A stretch of 64,000 bases of DNA from Acidobacteriota bacterium (GTDB lineage Bacteria > Acidobacteriota > Blastocatellia > RBC074): positions 124,001-188,000 of the forward strand of contig JACPYM010000107.1 of assembly GCA_016196035.1 (NCBI GenBank). The letters are read 5' to 3'. The notes beneath the pieces are model-generated. The model ran no database searches. It saw only the letters and a list, made by a program, of their open reading frames with translations, and was not told the DNA's origin. The position numbers and the translations under genes are program-made. Shown here in pieces: positions 28,938 through 39,400 of this stretch (position 1 is the first letter of the stretch; each line of letters begins with the position of its first letter).

Positions 28938-29143
28938 AGAGGGATGAGGGATGAAGGATGAACCAAGATTGTCAGGACTTACGCAGAAACTTGCCACAGA
29001 GGCACAGAGACACGGAGCAAGACCCAGAACTCTCCTGACAAGCGAGAAAAGCTCTGTGTCTCTGTGCCTCTGTGGCAATCTTGCTTGGTTTTTGCGTAAG
29101 TCCTGATTGTTATTCATCCTTCATCCCTCATCCTTCATCCTTG
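28938..29143. repeat. Inverted pair of 7-bp tandem repeats (GGGATGA / TCATCCC) flanking another element
   Basis: Arm one 28938-28963 is GGGATGA twice and AGGATGA. Arm two 29113-29143 is TCATCCT, TCATCCC, TCATCCT, TCATCCT. They enclose the 28972-29106 element. Confidence 0.85.
28972..29106. mobile_element. MITE-like 135-bp element with TCAGGACTTACGCA ends
   Basis: Terminal inverted repeats of 14 bp (28972-28985 and 29093-29106), plus an internal perfect 23-bp inverted repeat (28991-29013 with 29056-29078). TTG occurs immediately outside both ends, possibly a 3-bp target duplication. No coding capacity. Confidence 0.65.
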
Positions 29144-29145
29144 AG

Positions 29146-30090
29146 TTATTGCTGCTGCTGTTGCTGGGCATAGTCGTCATCCATTTGTGCCGGAGCGCTC
29201 CAGGTGGCGACGGGCATCAATTTTGTTTCGAGCAAAGGGGCTTCGGCCAGGGCGACTTGGACGCCGACGCTGAGTTCACTGCTGGCATTGCCTTTGAACA
29301 CCCCGCGCGTGGGCGGCACATCGCTGTAATCGCGGCCCACGGCGGTGCGAATGTGGCGGTCACCGACCAGCAGATTGTTGGTTGGATCAAAACCGATCCA
29401 GCCCAACTCCGGCAACCAGGCTTCGACCCAGGCGTGAGTAGCGTTGGCTTCGGAGCGGTCTTGGTAGTCGCCGTGATACAGATAGCCGCTGACGTAACGC
29501 GCCGGGATGCCGCGCCAGCGCAAGAGCGACAACATAATGTGCGCAAAATCCTGGCACACGCCGCGCCGCTCATCCAGCGCGAGATCAATCGGCGAATCCA
29601 CGCTGGTGGCGTTGGGAACATAATCAAAGTGCTCATAAATCGCCGTGTTGATGCGCCGCAACAGACTCAACGGGTCTGCGTCCTGATCGAGTTGCCAGTC
29701 ATGCGCCAGTTCCAACAACAGCGGCGTTTCCGCGACGAATGGGCTGGGCGCCAGATAGTCCCAGAGTTCATCGCGCTTCCTCGCCTGTTGCAAGGCCTCC
29801 CATACATCTTGTCCGACGGCGTCCGGCAATGCGGCAGCGGGCGTCATTTCGACGGTGGTTTCCGCCGTGATCTTCAGTTCTTTATGTTTGCCCGGAATGT
29901 CGAAGTGGTGCACGACATTGCCCAGGAAATCGCCGTAGGCTTGCAAGCGCGCGCGCGGTTGCGTGTTCAGGTCGAATTTCAAACAGCGTTGCCCAACCTC
30001 ACTGCGCGGTTGCATGCGCACTTCGGTGATGCTTTCGGTAATGGGTGAACTGTATACAAACCGCGTGACGTGGCGAATGGAATAAAACAT
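29146..30090 (-). CDS. Transglutaminase-like protein with bacterial N-terminal domain
   Basis: 314 aa. The N-terminal region (YSIRHVTRFVYSSPITESIT, EVRMQPRSEVGQRCLKFDLN) is the beta-rich domain that precedes bacterial transglutaminase-like domains. The catalytic Cys lies in ERRGVCQDFAHIMLSLLRWR, His in ATHAWVEAWLPELGWIGFDP and Asp in the same strand (FDPTNNLL), the classic Cys-His-Asp triad. It ends in an unusual Gln run (QQQQQQ). It is the last gene of a cassette with an alpha-E protein and a circularly permuted ATP-grasp, thought to make or hydrolyse an unidentified peptide. The spacer upstream is a repeat hairpin. Confidence 0.92.
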   Translation of the reverse strand: MFYSIRHVTRFVYSSPITESITEVRMQPRSEVGQRCLKFDLNTQPRARLQAYGDFLGNVVHHFDIPGKHKELKITAETTVEMTPAAALPDAVGQDVWEALQQARKRDELWDYLAPSPFVAETPLLLELAHDWQLDQDADPLSLLRRINTAIYEHFDYVPNATSVDSPIDLALDERRGVCQDFAHIMLSLLRWRGIPARYVSGYLYHGDYQDRSEANATHAWVEAWLPELGWIGFDPTNNLLVGDRHIRTAVGRDYSDVPPTRGVFKGNASSELSVGVQVALAEAPLLETKLMPVATWSAPAQMDDDYAQQQQQQ

Positions 30091-30156
30091 AGTCAGTGGT
30101 CAGTGGTCAGTGGTCAGTGGTCTTGGTTTCAACTGACCACTGACCACTGACCACTA
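30091..30156. repeat. Inverted pair of 7-bp tandem repeats (GTCAGTG / CACTGAC)
   Basis: Four exact copies of GTCAGTG (30092-30120) and three complementary copies (30131-30156) make a perfect hairpin in the spacer between the alpha-E and transglutaminase genes. Confidence 0.92.
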
Positions 30157-31113
30157 TGAAGCGAGGGCGACCTCTACCGGATAAGAAATGTATTGTTGCG
30201 CCACGGCAGTATGAATCTGCATACATTGGCGCTGAATGTTGTCGAGATAGGCGTGCAGGTTATCGGCGATGATCTCGTCCATCTGGGCGAACCCCAGCGT
30301 CGCGCGCAACTTGCCGGCCAGGCGTTCGGCACGGCCCGCCCGGCCTTTGCCGGCAATCTTGGCGATGGCTTGCAAAGCGGCTTCGACGCGTTCGGCGGCA
30401 AAGCGCACGGAGCGCGGGGATTCGGCATTGAGCAACATAAATTCGGCAATGCGCTCTGACTTCAAATCCGCCGTGTAGGCCTGGCAATACGCCTCAAACG
30501 CCGTACACGATTTCAACAAGGACACCCAGGAAATGTAATCAGTGCGGCTCTGTTCCGGCTGCTCCGGCGCATCCAGCAAGGCGCGCAAATGCACATCCAA
30601 CAGCGTCGCCGTCGCGCCCGCGCGTTCGATAAAACGTCCCAGTTGGATAAAGTGCCAGCCCTCACCGTGATTCATCGTCGCATCGGTGATGCCTTGGAAC
30701 AGATGCGAGCCGTCTTTGATCGGACGGTAAAACTCGTGCGGCTGGGCGTAGATTGCATCCATCTTGGCTTCGCGCGCGCGCAGATAAAGCCGGTTCAGCC
30801 GCTCCCACATCTCTTCGCTGATTTGTTCGCGCACCTGCCGGGCGTTCTCACGCGCCGCCGTGATGCAGGCGACCAGCGAATCCTGCTGGCGCAGATTGAA
30901 GGTCAAGTGCTCGGTGATGCAATACACATCGCAGGGCGACGTTTCCGGCATCGCTACCCGCAAGCTATTGAGCATCCATTGCCAGCGCTCGTTCGCCTCA
31001 TCCTGCGACTGATCCAGCAAACTCAGGTTGAGATCGAGCAAGCGCGCCGTATGCTCGGCCCGCTCCAAATAACGGCTCATCCAATAAAGATTGTCAGCAA
31101 CTCGTGAAAGCAT
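30154..31113 (-). CDS. Alpha-E domain protein of the ATP-grasp/transglutaminase cassette
   Basis: 319 aa, nearly all helical. The start MLSRVADNLYWMSRYLERAE and HTARLLDLNLSLLDQ are the hallmark of the alpha-E domain, and RDEMWERLNRLYLRA-type helices follow with HFIQLGRFIERAGATATLLD. The family is found next to circularly permuted ATP-grasp and transglutaminase genes and is thought to be part of a peptide-bond forming or tagging system; biochemical function is unknown. Here it stands between those two partners on the same strand. The 3' end overlaps the heptamer hairpin, and its upstream spacer holds a MITE copy. Confidence 0.92.
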   Translation of the reverse strand: MLSRVADNLYWMSRYLERAEHTARLLDLNLSLLDQSQDEANERWQWMLNSLRVAMPETSPCDVYCITEHLTFNLRQQDSLVACITAARENARQVREQISEEMWERLNRLYLRAREAKMDAIYAQPHEFYRPIKDGSHLFQGITDATMNHGEGWHFIQLGRFIERAGATATLLDVHLRALLDAPEQPEQSRTDYISWVSLLKSCTAFEAYCQAYTADLKSERIAEFMLLNAESPRSVRFAAERVEAALQAIAKIAGKGRAGRAERLAGKLRATLGFAQMDEIIADNLHAYLDNIQRQCMQIHTAVAQQYISYPVEVALAS

Positions 31114-31119
31114 GTTGTT

Positions 31120-31290
31120 AGAGGCTAGAGATTAGGGGCTAGGAGCTAGAGCTAATTAGCCCCTAGCCCCTAGTACTCCATCAAGCTGAAAATGAGGGAT
31201 GTAGGGCGGGATTTAATCCCGCCCTACATCCCGGATGCGCTCTCAGCATCCATCACTTACAGCTTGATGGAGTACTAGCCCCTAATCCCT
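31120..31290. repeat. Heptamer-type hairpin (CTAGCCC units) split by a MITE
   Basis: Arm one (31120-31151) has 7-bp units GGCTAGA, GATTAGG, GGCTAGG, AGCTAGA. Arm two is AGCCCCTAGCCCCT at 31158-31171, continued as AATCCCTC after the inserted element. Removing the element and one copy of CCCCT rejoins the arm so that GATTAGGGGCTAG pairs with CTAGCCCCTAATC. Confidence 0.75.
31172..31278. mobile_element. 107-bp MITE copy 1
   Basis: Ends AGTACTCCATCAAGCTG and its inverted complement before AG. It holds an internal palindrome GGGATGTAGGGCGGGATT with its complement. It is flanked by CCCCT on both sides (31167-31171 and 31279-31283), a 5-bp target duplication. It differs from copy 2 by one base in the palindrome centre. 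No open frame. Confidence 0.88.
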
Positions 31291-32762
31291 CAATATAAAA
31301 TCCAAGTGTCTTTACTGCCCCCGCCTTGCGAGGAATTGACGACCAGCGAGCCGCGCCGCAAGGCCACACGGGTCAGGCCGCCCGGTACGATGGTGGCTTG
31401 CTCGCCATAGAGAATGTACGGGCGCAAATCCACGTGGCGCGCCTCGACCCGGCCTTCGATAAAGCAGGCCGCGCGGGACAGCGCCAGCGTCGGTTGCGCG
31501 ATGTAATTGCGCGGATCGGCCTGAATGCGTTGGCGAAACTCTTCGCGCTGCGCGGCAGTGCTGTGCGGCCCGATCAGCATGCCGTAGCCGCCCGATTCGC
31601 CGACGGCCTTGACCACCAGCTTATCGAGATTTTCCAGCACGTGCTGCCGCTGCTTGTCTTCACTCAGCAAAAAGGTGTGGACGTTCGGCAAGATCACGTC
31701 TTCATTCAAATAGTATTTGATGAGCGCGGGCACATAGGCATACATCGCCTTGTCATCAGCGACGCCCGTGCCAATCGCATTGGCGAGCGAGACGTTGCCT
31801 GTGCGGTAGGCGTTGAAAAGGCCCGCCACGCCCAGCCCCGAATCGGGCCGGAAGGCGAGCGGATCGAGGAAGTCATCGTCTACGCGGCGGTAAACCACGT
31901 CCACGCGGCGCAACCCCGCCGTCGTGCGCATGTAAACCACATTGTCATGCACGATCAGGTCGCGGCCTTCGACCAGTTCGATGCCCATCTGCCGCGCCAG
32001 GAAAGTGTGTTCGTAGTACGCCGAATTGAAGACGCCGGGCGTCAGCAATACGATGGTCGGATCGGGCCGATTGGCCGGGGCCAGCGAACGCAACGTCGCC
32101 AGCAACGCTTGCCCGTAATGGTCAATCGGGCGGACGTTGTAATTGCCAAACAGGCGCGGATAGACCTTTTTCATCACCACGCGATTGGCGAGCATGTAAG
32201 ACACGCCGCTCGGCACGCGCAGGTTGTCTTCCAACACGGCGAAGCTGCCATCATTCACACGCACCAGATCGGTGCCGACGATAGAAACGTAAATGTCGCG
32301 CCGCACGCGGATGCCGCGCATTTCGCGCCGGTAATGCTTGCAACTGTAAACCAGTTCGCGCGGCACGACGCCGTCCTTGAGAATCTTTTCGTCGTGATAG
32401 AGGTCTTGCAGAAAGAGGTTGAGCGCCGTGATGCGCTGGGTCAGCCCGCGCTCCAACTGCGTCCACTCATCCGCCGTGATGATGCGCGGCAGCAGATCGT
32501 AGGGGAAGATGCGCTCCGTCCCCTCGTCGCTGCCATAGACGGTGAAGGTGATGCCCTGATTCAGAAAAGCGAGGTCGGCCAGTTGCTGCCGCTGTTTCAA
32601 TTCAGCGGGCTGCAATTCCAGCAAACGATGATAGAGCTGTTGGTACTGCGGGCGCGGCTCGGTTGCCGCCGCGAACATCTCGTCGTAAGCCGCATCGAGT
32701 TGGTAATTGCCGAAAGGCGCAGCAAGCCTCTGCGTTCCTTGCGCAACTAGCGAAGAGTCCAT
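31290..32762 (-). CDS. Circularly permuted type 2 ATP-grasp protein
   Basis: 490 aa, usual for the family. Recognisable motifs: [80 protein letters not shown]-like [35 protein letters not shown] and [20 protein letters not shown] (nucleotide-binding loop). It is the first gene of the ATP-grasp, alpha-E, transglutaminase cassette. ATP-grasp enzymes form amide bonds from a carboxyl-phosphate; here a peptide or amino acid conjugate is expected, product unknown. The C-terminal [11 protein letters not shown] is intact. A MITE lies between its stop and the next gene. Confidence 0.93.
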   Translation of the reverse strand: MDSSLVAQGTQRLAAPFGNYQLDAAYDEMFAAATEPRPQYQQLYHRLLELQPAELKQRQQLADLAFLNQGITFTVYGSDEGTERIFPYDLLPRIITADEWTQLERGLTQRITALNLFLQDLYHDEKILKDGVVPRELVYSCKHYRREMRGIRVRRDIYVSIVGTDLVRVNDGSFAVLEDNLRVPSGVSYMLANRVVMKKVYPRLFGNYNVRPIDHYGQALLATLRSLAPANRPDPTIVLLTPGVFNSAYYEHTFLARQMGIELVEGRDLIVHDNVVYMRTTAGLRRVDVVYRRVDDDFLDPLAFRPDSGLGVAGLFNAYRTGNVSLANAIGTGVADDKAMYAYVPALIKYYLNEDVILPNVHTFLLSEDKQRQHVLENLDKLVVKAVGESGGYGMLIGPHSTAAQREEFRQRIQADPRNYIAQPTLALSRAACFIEGRVEARHVDLRPYILYGEQATIVPGGLTRVALRRGSLVVNSSQGGGSKDTWILY

Positions 32763-33392
32763 GCAAAACTCCGCAAAGTATCGCGCACCAGTAGGGTGCC
32801 TCTTCAGGGGAGGAAGTTAAATCGTTGCTGTATGGTGGTGCTTGCCGTCGTTGTCGACAATTTATATTGATGGAGCAGTAGATCTGCGAGGGCTTTATAC
32901 CCTATCGCCCGGCTATCCGTCGAGAGAGGAAGGCTCGCCCTACCCTGAAATGCTAAAAGCCTTGTGCACCTGTCACGAAGAGGATGGCTGGCCGCGCCGT
33001 GGCGTTTCACCAACCGCGCTGAACGCCAACCTCAAGTGAACATCCATTATGGCAGTTTGCAGTTGCGTGCGACTGGGCCCGCGCGCGATGCCAGCGTAGG
33101 GCAGGTTTTCAACCTGCCCTACGCTGGCATCGGACGGGTAGGTTGAAAACCTGCCCTACAACTTGCTGGGTCGCAGACAAGTGCAAATCGCTCTAAGCTG
33201 TCTTGTGGTACTCCATTTGCCATAAATCCGCAGTGGAGATTAAAACGTCGCGCGCACATCGCGCAGCCACAAATTACGGACTTTATGTGAGTGACGAATG
33301 TATGGAAAACCAACAATGAAGCAAAAAATGGCGGGTGAAGATACACCTGTGAACACTGCTCTCACCGCATGAAATCCAGGAGGGATTCAAAC
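32763..33392. other. Intergenic region with a palindromic hairpin
   Basis: No gene seen. A perfect 21-bp inverted repeat is at 33087-33131 and a partial further copy of its core (GTAGGTTGAAAACCTGCCC) follows at 33138-33156. It separates the divergent ATP-grasp and glycine-zipper genes, so promoters for both should lie here. Confidence 0.5.
33087..33131. repeat. Perfect 21-bp hairpin (GTAGGGCAGGTT family)
   Basis: Arms 33087-33107 and 33111-33131 with a 3-base loop. The core GTAGGGCAGGTT also appears at 40473-40528, so it is a dispersed palindromic element. Confidence 0.8.
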
Positions 33393-33656
33393 ATGTTTCA
33401 TTCAATTAAGCTCAAGAAACTGGCGACGGTATTGCTCGCGGTCGTCTTTCTGCTGGCGACGCTTGCGCCGAGCGCAGAAGCGCAACGGCGGCGACGGCGT
33501 CCGAGCAAAACCAAGAACATTGCCGTGAGTACCGCCATCGGCGCCGTGGGTGGCGCACTGATCGGCGGCAGGAAAGGCGCGCTGATTGGCGCGGGCGCGG
33601 GGGCTGCCGGTGGGTATGGCGTGTACAAATACAAAAAGCATAGAAGACGTCGTTAA
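33393..33656 (+). CDS. Small exported glycine-zipper protein
   Basis: 87 aa from ATG 33393 (CAGGAGGGATT upstream; a longer frame from 33369 lacks a site). The signal peptide ends PSAEA. It is followed by a basic patch (QRRRRRPSKTKN) and a glycine-zipper helix pair (TAIGAVGGALIGGRKGALIG, AGAGAAGGYGVYKYKK). Such small proteins are typical of Gram-negative envelopes and may bind membranes or lipids. The ends are rich in Arg and Lys. Function not known; it is followed by another small exported gene. Confidence 0.8.
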   Translation: MFHSIKLKKLATVLLAVVFLLATLAPSAEAQRRRRRPSKTKNIAVSTAIGAVGGALIGGRKGALIGAGAGAAGGYGVYKYKKHRRRR

Positions 33657-33755
33657 TGGCAAATGCTCGGTCGCATCAATGCCAGGTGGCACGGCAACTG
33701 CTCTGTAGTTAGTGCCCCTGGAAGAAAGACCAGGCAGATGCAATGAGGAGGACTT

Positions 33756-34079
33756 ATGAAACGACAATTAACGCAAGTAGTGGGATCGGTGCTCTTAACA
33801 GGCGCGCTAACGGGGCTTGTTCCAAGCAACGCGCTGGCGCAAGATCGCTGGCATCGTCGGCAAGAACGGCGCGAAGAACAGGTAGAACGTCAGGCCGAAC
33901 GATTGGATCGTCAACAGGAACGCTGGGAATTGCGGCGTTATCGGCAACTGGACTGGCAGCGGCGGCTTCGTTATCAAAGCCGCGGTGGCAATCGTATCGT
34001 GGGCTATTATGACCGCTTCGGACAGTTCCAAGCGGTTGGCTATTATGATCGGTTCGGTAACTTCTGGCGTTATCGCTAA
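33756..34079 (+). CDS. Small exported Arg/Gln-rich protein
   Basis: 107 aa with a signal peptide (SVLLTGALTGLVPSNALAQ) and a GAGGAGGACTT ribosome site. The mature part is a charged helix (RRQERREEQVERQAERLDRQ, QERWELRRYRQLDWQRRLRY) followed by a twofold repeat near the C-terminus (VGYYDRFGQFQA and VGYYDRFGNFWRYR). No family recognised. A strong terminator follows 20 bp after the stop, so it ends a transcript that may also include the glycine-zipper gene. Confidence 0.75.
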   Translation: MKRQLTQVVGSVLLTGALTGLVPSNALAQDRWHRRQERREEQVERQAERLDRQQERWELRRYRQLDWQRRLRYQSRGGNRIVGYYDRFGQFQAVGYYDRFGNFWRYR

Positions 34080-34098
34080 CACAATAAATGTTTCCACG

Positions 34099-34142
34099 AA
34101 AAAAGGCCCGCCGCCAATTCAATTGGCGGCGGGCCTTTTTTA
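34099..34142 (+). terminator. Rho-independent terminator
   Basis: AAAAAAGGCCCGCCGCCAAT pairs with its complement and is followed by TTTTTT, 20 bp after the small exported gene. The A-run on the other arm makes it bidirectional. Confidence 0.92.
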
Positions 34143-34167
34143 TTCGCGGCAGCCTTCATCGCCTACT

Positions 34168-34274
34168 AGTACTCCATCAAGCTGAAAATGAGGGATGTAG
34201 GGCGGGATTAAATCCCGCCCTACATCCCGGATGCGCTCTCAGCATCCATCACTTACAGCTTGATGGAGTACTAG
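34168..34274. mobile_element. 107-bp MITE copy 2
   Basis: It matches copy 1 (31172-31278) except for one base in the palindrome centre. It is flanked by CTACT on both sides (34163-34167 and 34275-34279), a different 5-bp target duplication. It sits between a terminator and the tRNA. Confidence 0.88.
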
Positions 34275-34318
34275 CTACTTAATCTCCAAATAAACCTGCA
34301 CCGACCGCAGCCCAACGA

Positions 34319-34356
34319 AAAAGCACTTGCCAGCAATGAACTGGCAAGTGCTTTTA
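34319..34356 (-). terminator. Terminator of tRNA-Glu
   Basis: Stem AAGCACTTGCCAG (34321-34333) pairs with 34341-34353. Read on the minus strand it is followed by TTTTT and lies 9 bp beyond the tRNA 3' end. Confidence 0.85.
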
Positions 34357-34364
34357 AGTGAAGA

Positions 34365-34439
34365 CGACCCGTACGGGATTTGAACCCGTGTTACCGCCGT
34401 GAAAGGGCGATGTCCTGGACCGGGCTAGACGAACGGGTC
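34365..34439 (-). tRNA. tRNA-Glu (anticodon TTC)
   Basis: A 75-nt cloverleaf is visible on the minus strand. The acceptor arm is GACCCGT with ACGGGTC and discriminator G. The anticodon loop is CTTTCAC (anticodon TTC) and the T arm is ACGGG-TTCAAAT-CCCGT. The 3' CCA is not encoded. It stands alone in its transcript and is followed by a terminator. Confidence 0.95.
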
Positions 34440-34540
34440 AACGAAAATGAAAGAACAAGCTAAGCCGCAAAAACGAAGGCGCGATATTACTGACCGAACC
34501 CTATGGCGTCAAGCCAGCGGGCAAAAGATTTTCAGGGCTA

Positions 34541-35650
<1,110 letters not shown>

Positions 35651-35883
35651 GCCTGTAGTGATGTTCGCTCGGGAGTTTGCGCCGCGCCTTCAAGACCTTA
35701 TCCAGGAGAAAGGGCGCGTTGCGCGCGCGCAGTATAGTTGATCCTGAAAAGCTTGCCGAGGGTGGGCCGCGAATTTCTGTATCAATCTGCGGGGCCTCGA
35801 CGTCTATGCTAGTGCTAGGGGGGTGAGTCCCTCAACACCAATAACCCTGATTTCAACCCAGATTTCAACAAGGAGAATTTTCA

Positions 35884-36273
35884 ATGAAAACGCGAATTGC
35901 ATCTCTGTCCGCCTGCTTCGTCCTGGCTTTGCTGACGGTCGCATGGGCCGCCGACGTCAACGGCAAGTGGACGGCAGAAGTTCCTGGCCGCCAAGGCGCC
36001 ATGCAAACCATGACCATGACCTTCAAAGCTGAAGGCAGCAAGCTGACGGGCACGGTGTCGGGCCAACAAGGTGACACGGCGATTTCTGACGGCAAAGTCG
36101 AAGGGAATGACATCTCTTTTACGGTCGTGCGTGAGTTCAACGGCAACAGTATCAAGCAGGTCTTCAAAGGCAAACTGGCCGGCGATGAAATCAAATTCAC
36201 CCGCTCCACCGAAGGCGCACCGGGTGGTCAAGCACGGCCACCGGTCGAATTCACCGCCAAGCGCGCCAAATAA
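35884..36273 (+). CDS. Small exported beta-barrel-like protein
   Basis: 129 aa with a signal peptide (ACFVLALLTVAWA) and AAGGAGAAT upstream. The mature part is a repeated beta pattern: DVNGKWTAEVPGRQGAMQTM, TMTFKAEGSKLTGTVSG, AISDGKVEGNDISFTVVREF, KQVFKGKLAGDEIKFTRST. This is typical of a small exported family often seen in Acidobacteria and Planctomycetes with the G-x-W and TGTV strands. It may bind a small ligand. No function is known. It is alone between two divergent units. Confidence 0.8.
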   Translation: MKTRIASLSACFVLALLTVAWAADVNGKWTAEVPGRQGAMQTMTMTFKAEGSKLTGTVSGQQGDTAISDGKVEGNDISFTVVREFNGNSIKQVFKGKLAGDEIKFTRSTEGAPGGQARPPVEFTAKRAK

Positions 36274-36482
36274 TCCGCCGGGAAAGCTCGAAAAAACTTT
36301 CTGCCACGAAGTGACACAGAAACCAAGAAGATGCTGCTGTAGCCTTTCTTCGCGGTTTCGGCGTCACTTTGTGGCTCAGTTTTTTTGGTGGCAGCATGCA
36401 GGCTTGGCCGGGGCGACAGTCAAATCCAAGCGTTCTTTCAAGCAGCCCGGTACACTGGAAGCGGTGCGTACCCAGGTTCGGC

Positions 36483-39400
36483 TTATTTCTTCAGCGGCAC
36501 TGTCAGCCGCAAGCGTGTGCCCTGCCCCTGGGCGGAATCTATCTTCAAGCTGCCGCCGAGTTCCGCCGCGCGCGCCTGCATATTTTTTAGACCGTTTCCG
36601 CCGCGCGTCCGGCTCAGCACAGTGAGGGGGCTGCCTACAGCCAACTCCGCCGCCGAGAGTTGATAGTCAAAGCCGCAGCCATCATCGCGAATGTCGGCGG
36701 TCAGTTGTTGGGGCGTCAATTCGAGGTTGATAGAAAAGTTTTGGCAGGCGGCATATTTGGCCGCGTTGTTGATAGCTTCTTTGAGAATCAAAAAAAGATG
36801 GCGGCGGCGGTCGGGATCGAGTTTGATTTGCGCAATGTCAGGCGGGGCGGTGAAGCTCCAATGGACGCCTTGCACTTCAAAGACATCCGCCGCGAACTGG
36901 CGCGCGCGCGCAATGACCTGCTGCAAATCATCGCGGCGCGGATCAATTGCCCACACCAGATCGCTCATCGAATCCACCAGCCCACGCGCCGAATCGGCAA
37001 TCTCCGTCAGCATCACGGTCGCTTGCGCCTGCTGCCCATTCGGTTGACCTTGGGTCTGCTTCACGGCCTCGCTGAGGATGGCCATGCGCGACAAACTGGC
37101 GCCGATGTCGTCGTGCAAATCGGTGGCGATGCGCGTGCGCACACGTTCGATTTCCAGCAGCCGATTGATGTGATAGCGGTTGGCGAAAATGGCGGTGGCG
37201 CTCAACAACGCCAGCCCCACTGCGATAAACCACCAGCGTTGCCAGAAGGGCCGCAAAATTGTGAAGCTAATGCTAGCGGGTGCGGAGCTGACCTGACCAG
37301 CGGCATTCACCGCGCGCACCAGGAAGCGGTAACTGCCGGGCGTGAGATGGGCGGCGACGGTGCGTTGCTCGCTAGGAGAACTCCAATCAGGGTTGTAGCC
37401 CTCAAATTTATACTGGTAACGCGGCGGCGCGCCCAGGGCGAAATTCACGCCAAAGAAATCGAGTTCGAGTTGATTTTGATTCGGCTCCAGCCGCAGTCCG
37501 TGAAATTCGCGTTGGCCTAATTCGGCTACAGCCTGCGGTTGTCCGGCCACGCGCAACCCGCTGATCACCACGTCTGGTGGCGGTGCCACCTCGTCGTGTT
37601 CGGCGGGAATCATCAACGACAGCCCTTCGCGACTGGCGAACCAGAGCGCGCCGCTTTGATCGGCAAACGCCGCCAGCACTTCGCCACGCGCCAAGCCATC
37701 GTCTTCGGTGAAATGGTGAATGCGCCCGGTGCTCAGTTCCAGGCGATCCACGCCGCGCGCGTGCGCGATATAAACGCGGCCCCAGCGATCTTCGACCACA
37801 TACCAAACGACATCGCTCGCCAGGCCCTGGGCCGCCGTGTACTGTGTGAAGCGCGGCTGGTCGGCGGTAGGGTCATCACAACGCACCGCGCCGCGCCCCT
37901 TGGTGCCCGCCCACAAACGCCCGCTGCGATCCAGGTTGACGCCCTGCACCAATTCAAGCGGCACACCGGCTGCTTGTCCGAAGTATTCAAAGCGCTGGTT
38001 GCGCCAACGCACCAAACCGCCGTTGTGCATACCCAGCCAGACATTGCCGGCGCGATCTTCGGTGAAACGGTTGACCCAGTTATTGGGTGGCAGGCCCTCG
38101 GCTTCGCCGTAACGATGCCAGGCGTTCGACGCACGCTCCCAACGGGCCAGCGTAGTCGGCGGATGATAGGAACTGACCCAGATGTCGCCGCGCGCATCGG
38201 CAAAGATGCGATTGACGTTGTCGTCGGCCAAACCATCGCGAGTGGTATAAACGCGCGGTTGCACGCGCCCCAGATCGGCCAATTCCTGGATGCCGGAAAA
38301 GCGCGCGACGCCCGCGCCGCTGCTGATCCACCAGTCGCCCGCTGCGTCCTCGACCATCTCGCGGTTGCCGACGCTGGATTCGCTGAGCTGTTTGGGCAGA
38401 TTCAACGTCACCGAATGAAACCGCGCGCTGCCGAGTGGCGTGCTGGCGGGCCGCTGTTCTTGCCGATTTTCTTGCCTGTTTTCCTGGTTGATGTACCAGG
38501 CGTTGCTGATGACCGTCAGCGTGCCGTGGCGGTCGGCAAAAATCTGCATCACGTCGTTGATGGCCAAGCCGTCTTCCTGCCGAAAGGTCACCATGCCGTA
38601 GCGCGCCACGCGTGTCACGCCGCTGCTGCGTGAGCCAATCCAGAGGTTGCCCGCTTCGTCTTCGGCTAGCGCCGTCACACGCCGCGTGAGGCCTTCGGTG
38701 TAGTTGGAAAAACGCCCGCCATCAAACCGGCTGAGCGCGCCGCTGCGTGTGCCCAGCCAGATGCTGCCCGACGCGGCTTGCTGGAATGCGCGGATGTTCG
38801 GATCAACCAAGCCGTCTTTCGTCGTGTACCAGCGCACTTCGCCCGCTTTTTCGGGCAACAGCACGCGGCCATTGGCGAGGTTGTCGCCGGTTGATGCAGT
38901 TCCCAATGAGCCGGGCTTTTCATTTGCCAGGGCGGCGGGTTCGGGTTTGAAAATCAACAGGCCGGAATAATGCGCGATCCAGATGCGGCCCTGCGGATCG
39001 CAGAGCAGCGTCCAGACCATATCCATGTTTTCGCTGGGTCGAATGCGGTAATGTTTGCGCCGTCCATCCGGCAGCAGGCGCGTCAAGCCGTAATTCGTGC
39101 CGATCCAGATGCTGCCTTCGGCATCGCCGCGAATGCGCGAAACTTCGATGGTGTCTTCACTATGGCCGGGAATGCGCAACTCGACGCGCTCAAAAACAAC
39201 CTGGGCGCTTTGCGCGGGCAAGCGGTACACGCCGTTGGTCGTGCCGATCCAAAGCGTACCTTGCGCGTCTTCATACAGCGTGACGACGCGCAACACCGGG
39301 TTGCTGGCGTTGATCGGATAGGTGGTGAAAAAGCCCGCGCTCGTCCGCGCATTGCGGGCAGGCGTGAAGCGTGTGACCCCGGCGTAGGTCGCCAGCCAGA

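Larger units (their letters stand above)
28521..29145. other. Intergenic region holding a MITE-like element nested in heptamer repeats
   Basis: About 400 bp from 28521 hold nothing I can name. From 28938 the region is filled with repeats: a 7-bp tandem array, a 135-bp inverted-repeat element and a complementary 7-bp array. Confidence 0.5.

Noticed and set aside
30091-30156. CRISPR-like tandem array
   Set aside because: The unit is 7 bp with no spacer; it is a tandem repeat folded as a hairpin.
31326-32750. 474-codon plus-strand frame opposite the ATP-grasp gene
   Set aside because: Shadow of a strongly conserved family member; translation looks random and His/Arg/Gln-rich.
34365-34439. Phage or integrative-element attachment site at tRNA-Glu
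   Set aside because: No integrase and no repeat of the tRNA 3' end in the window, only a MITE nearby.
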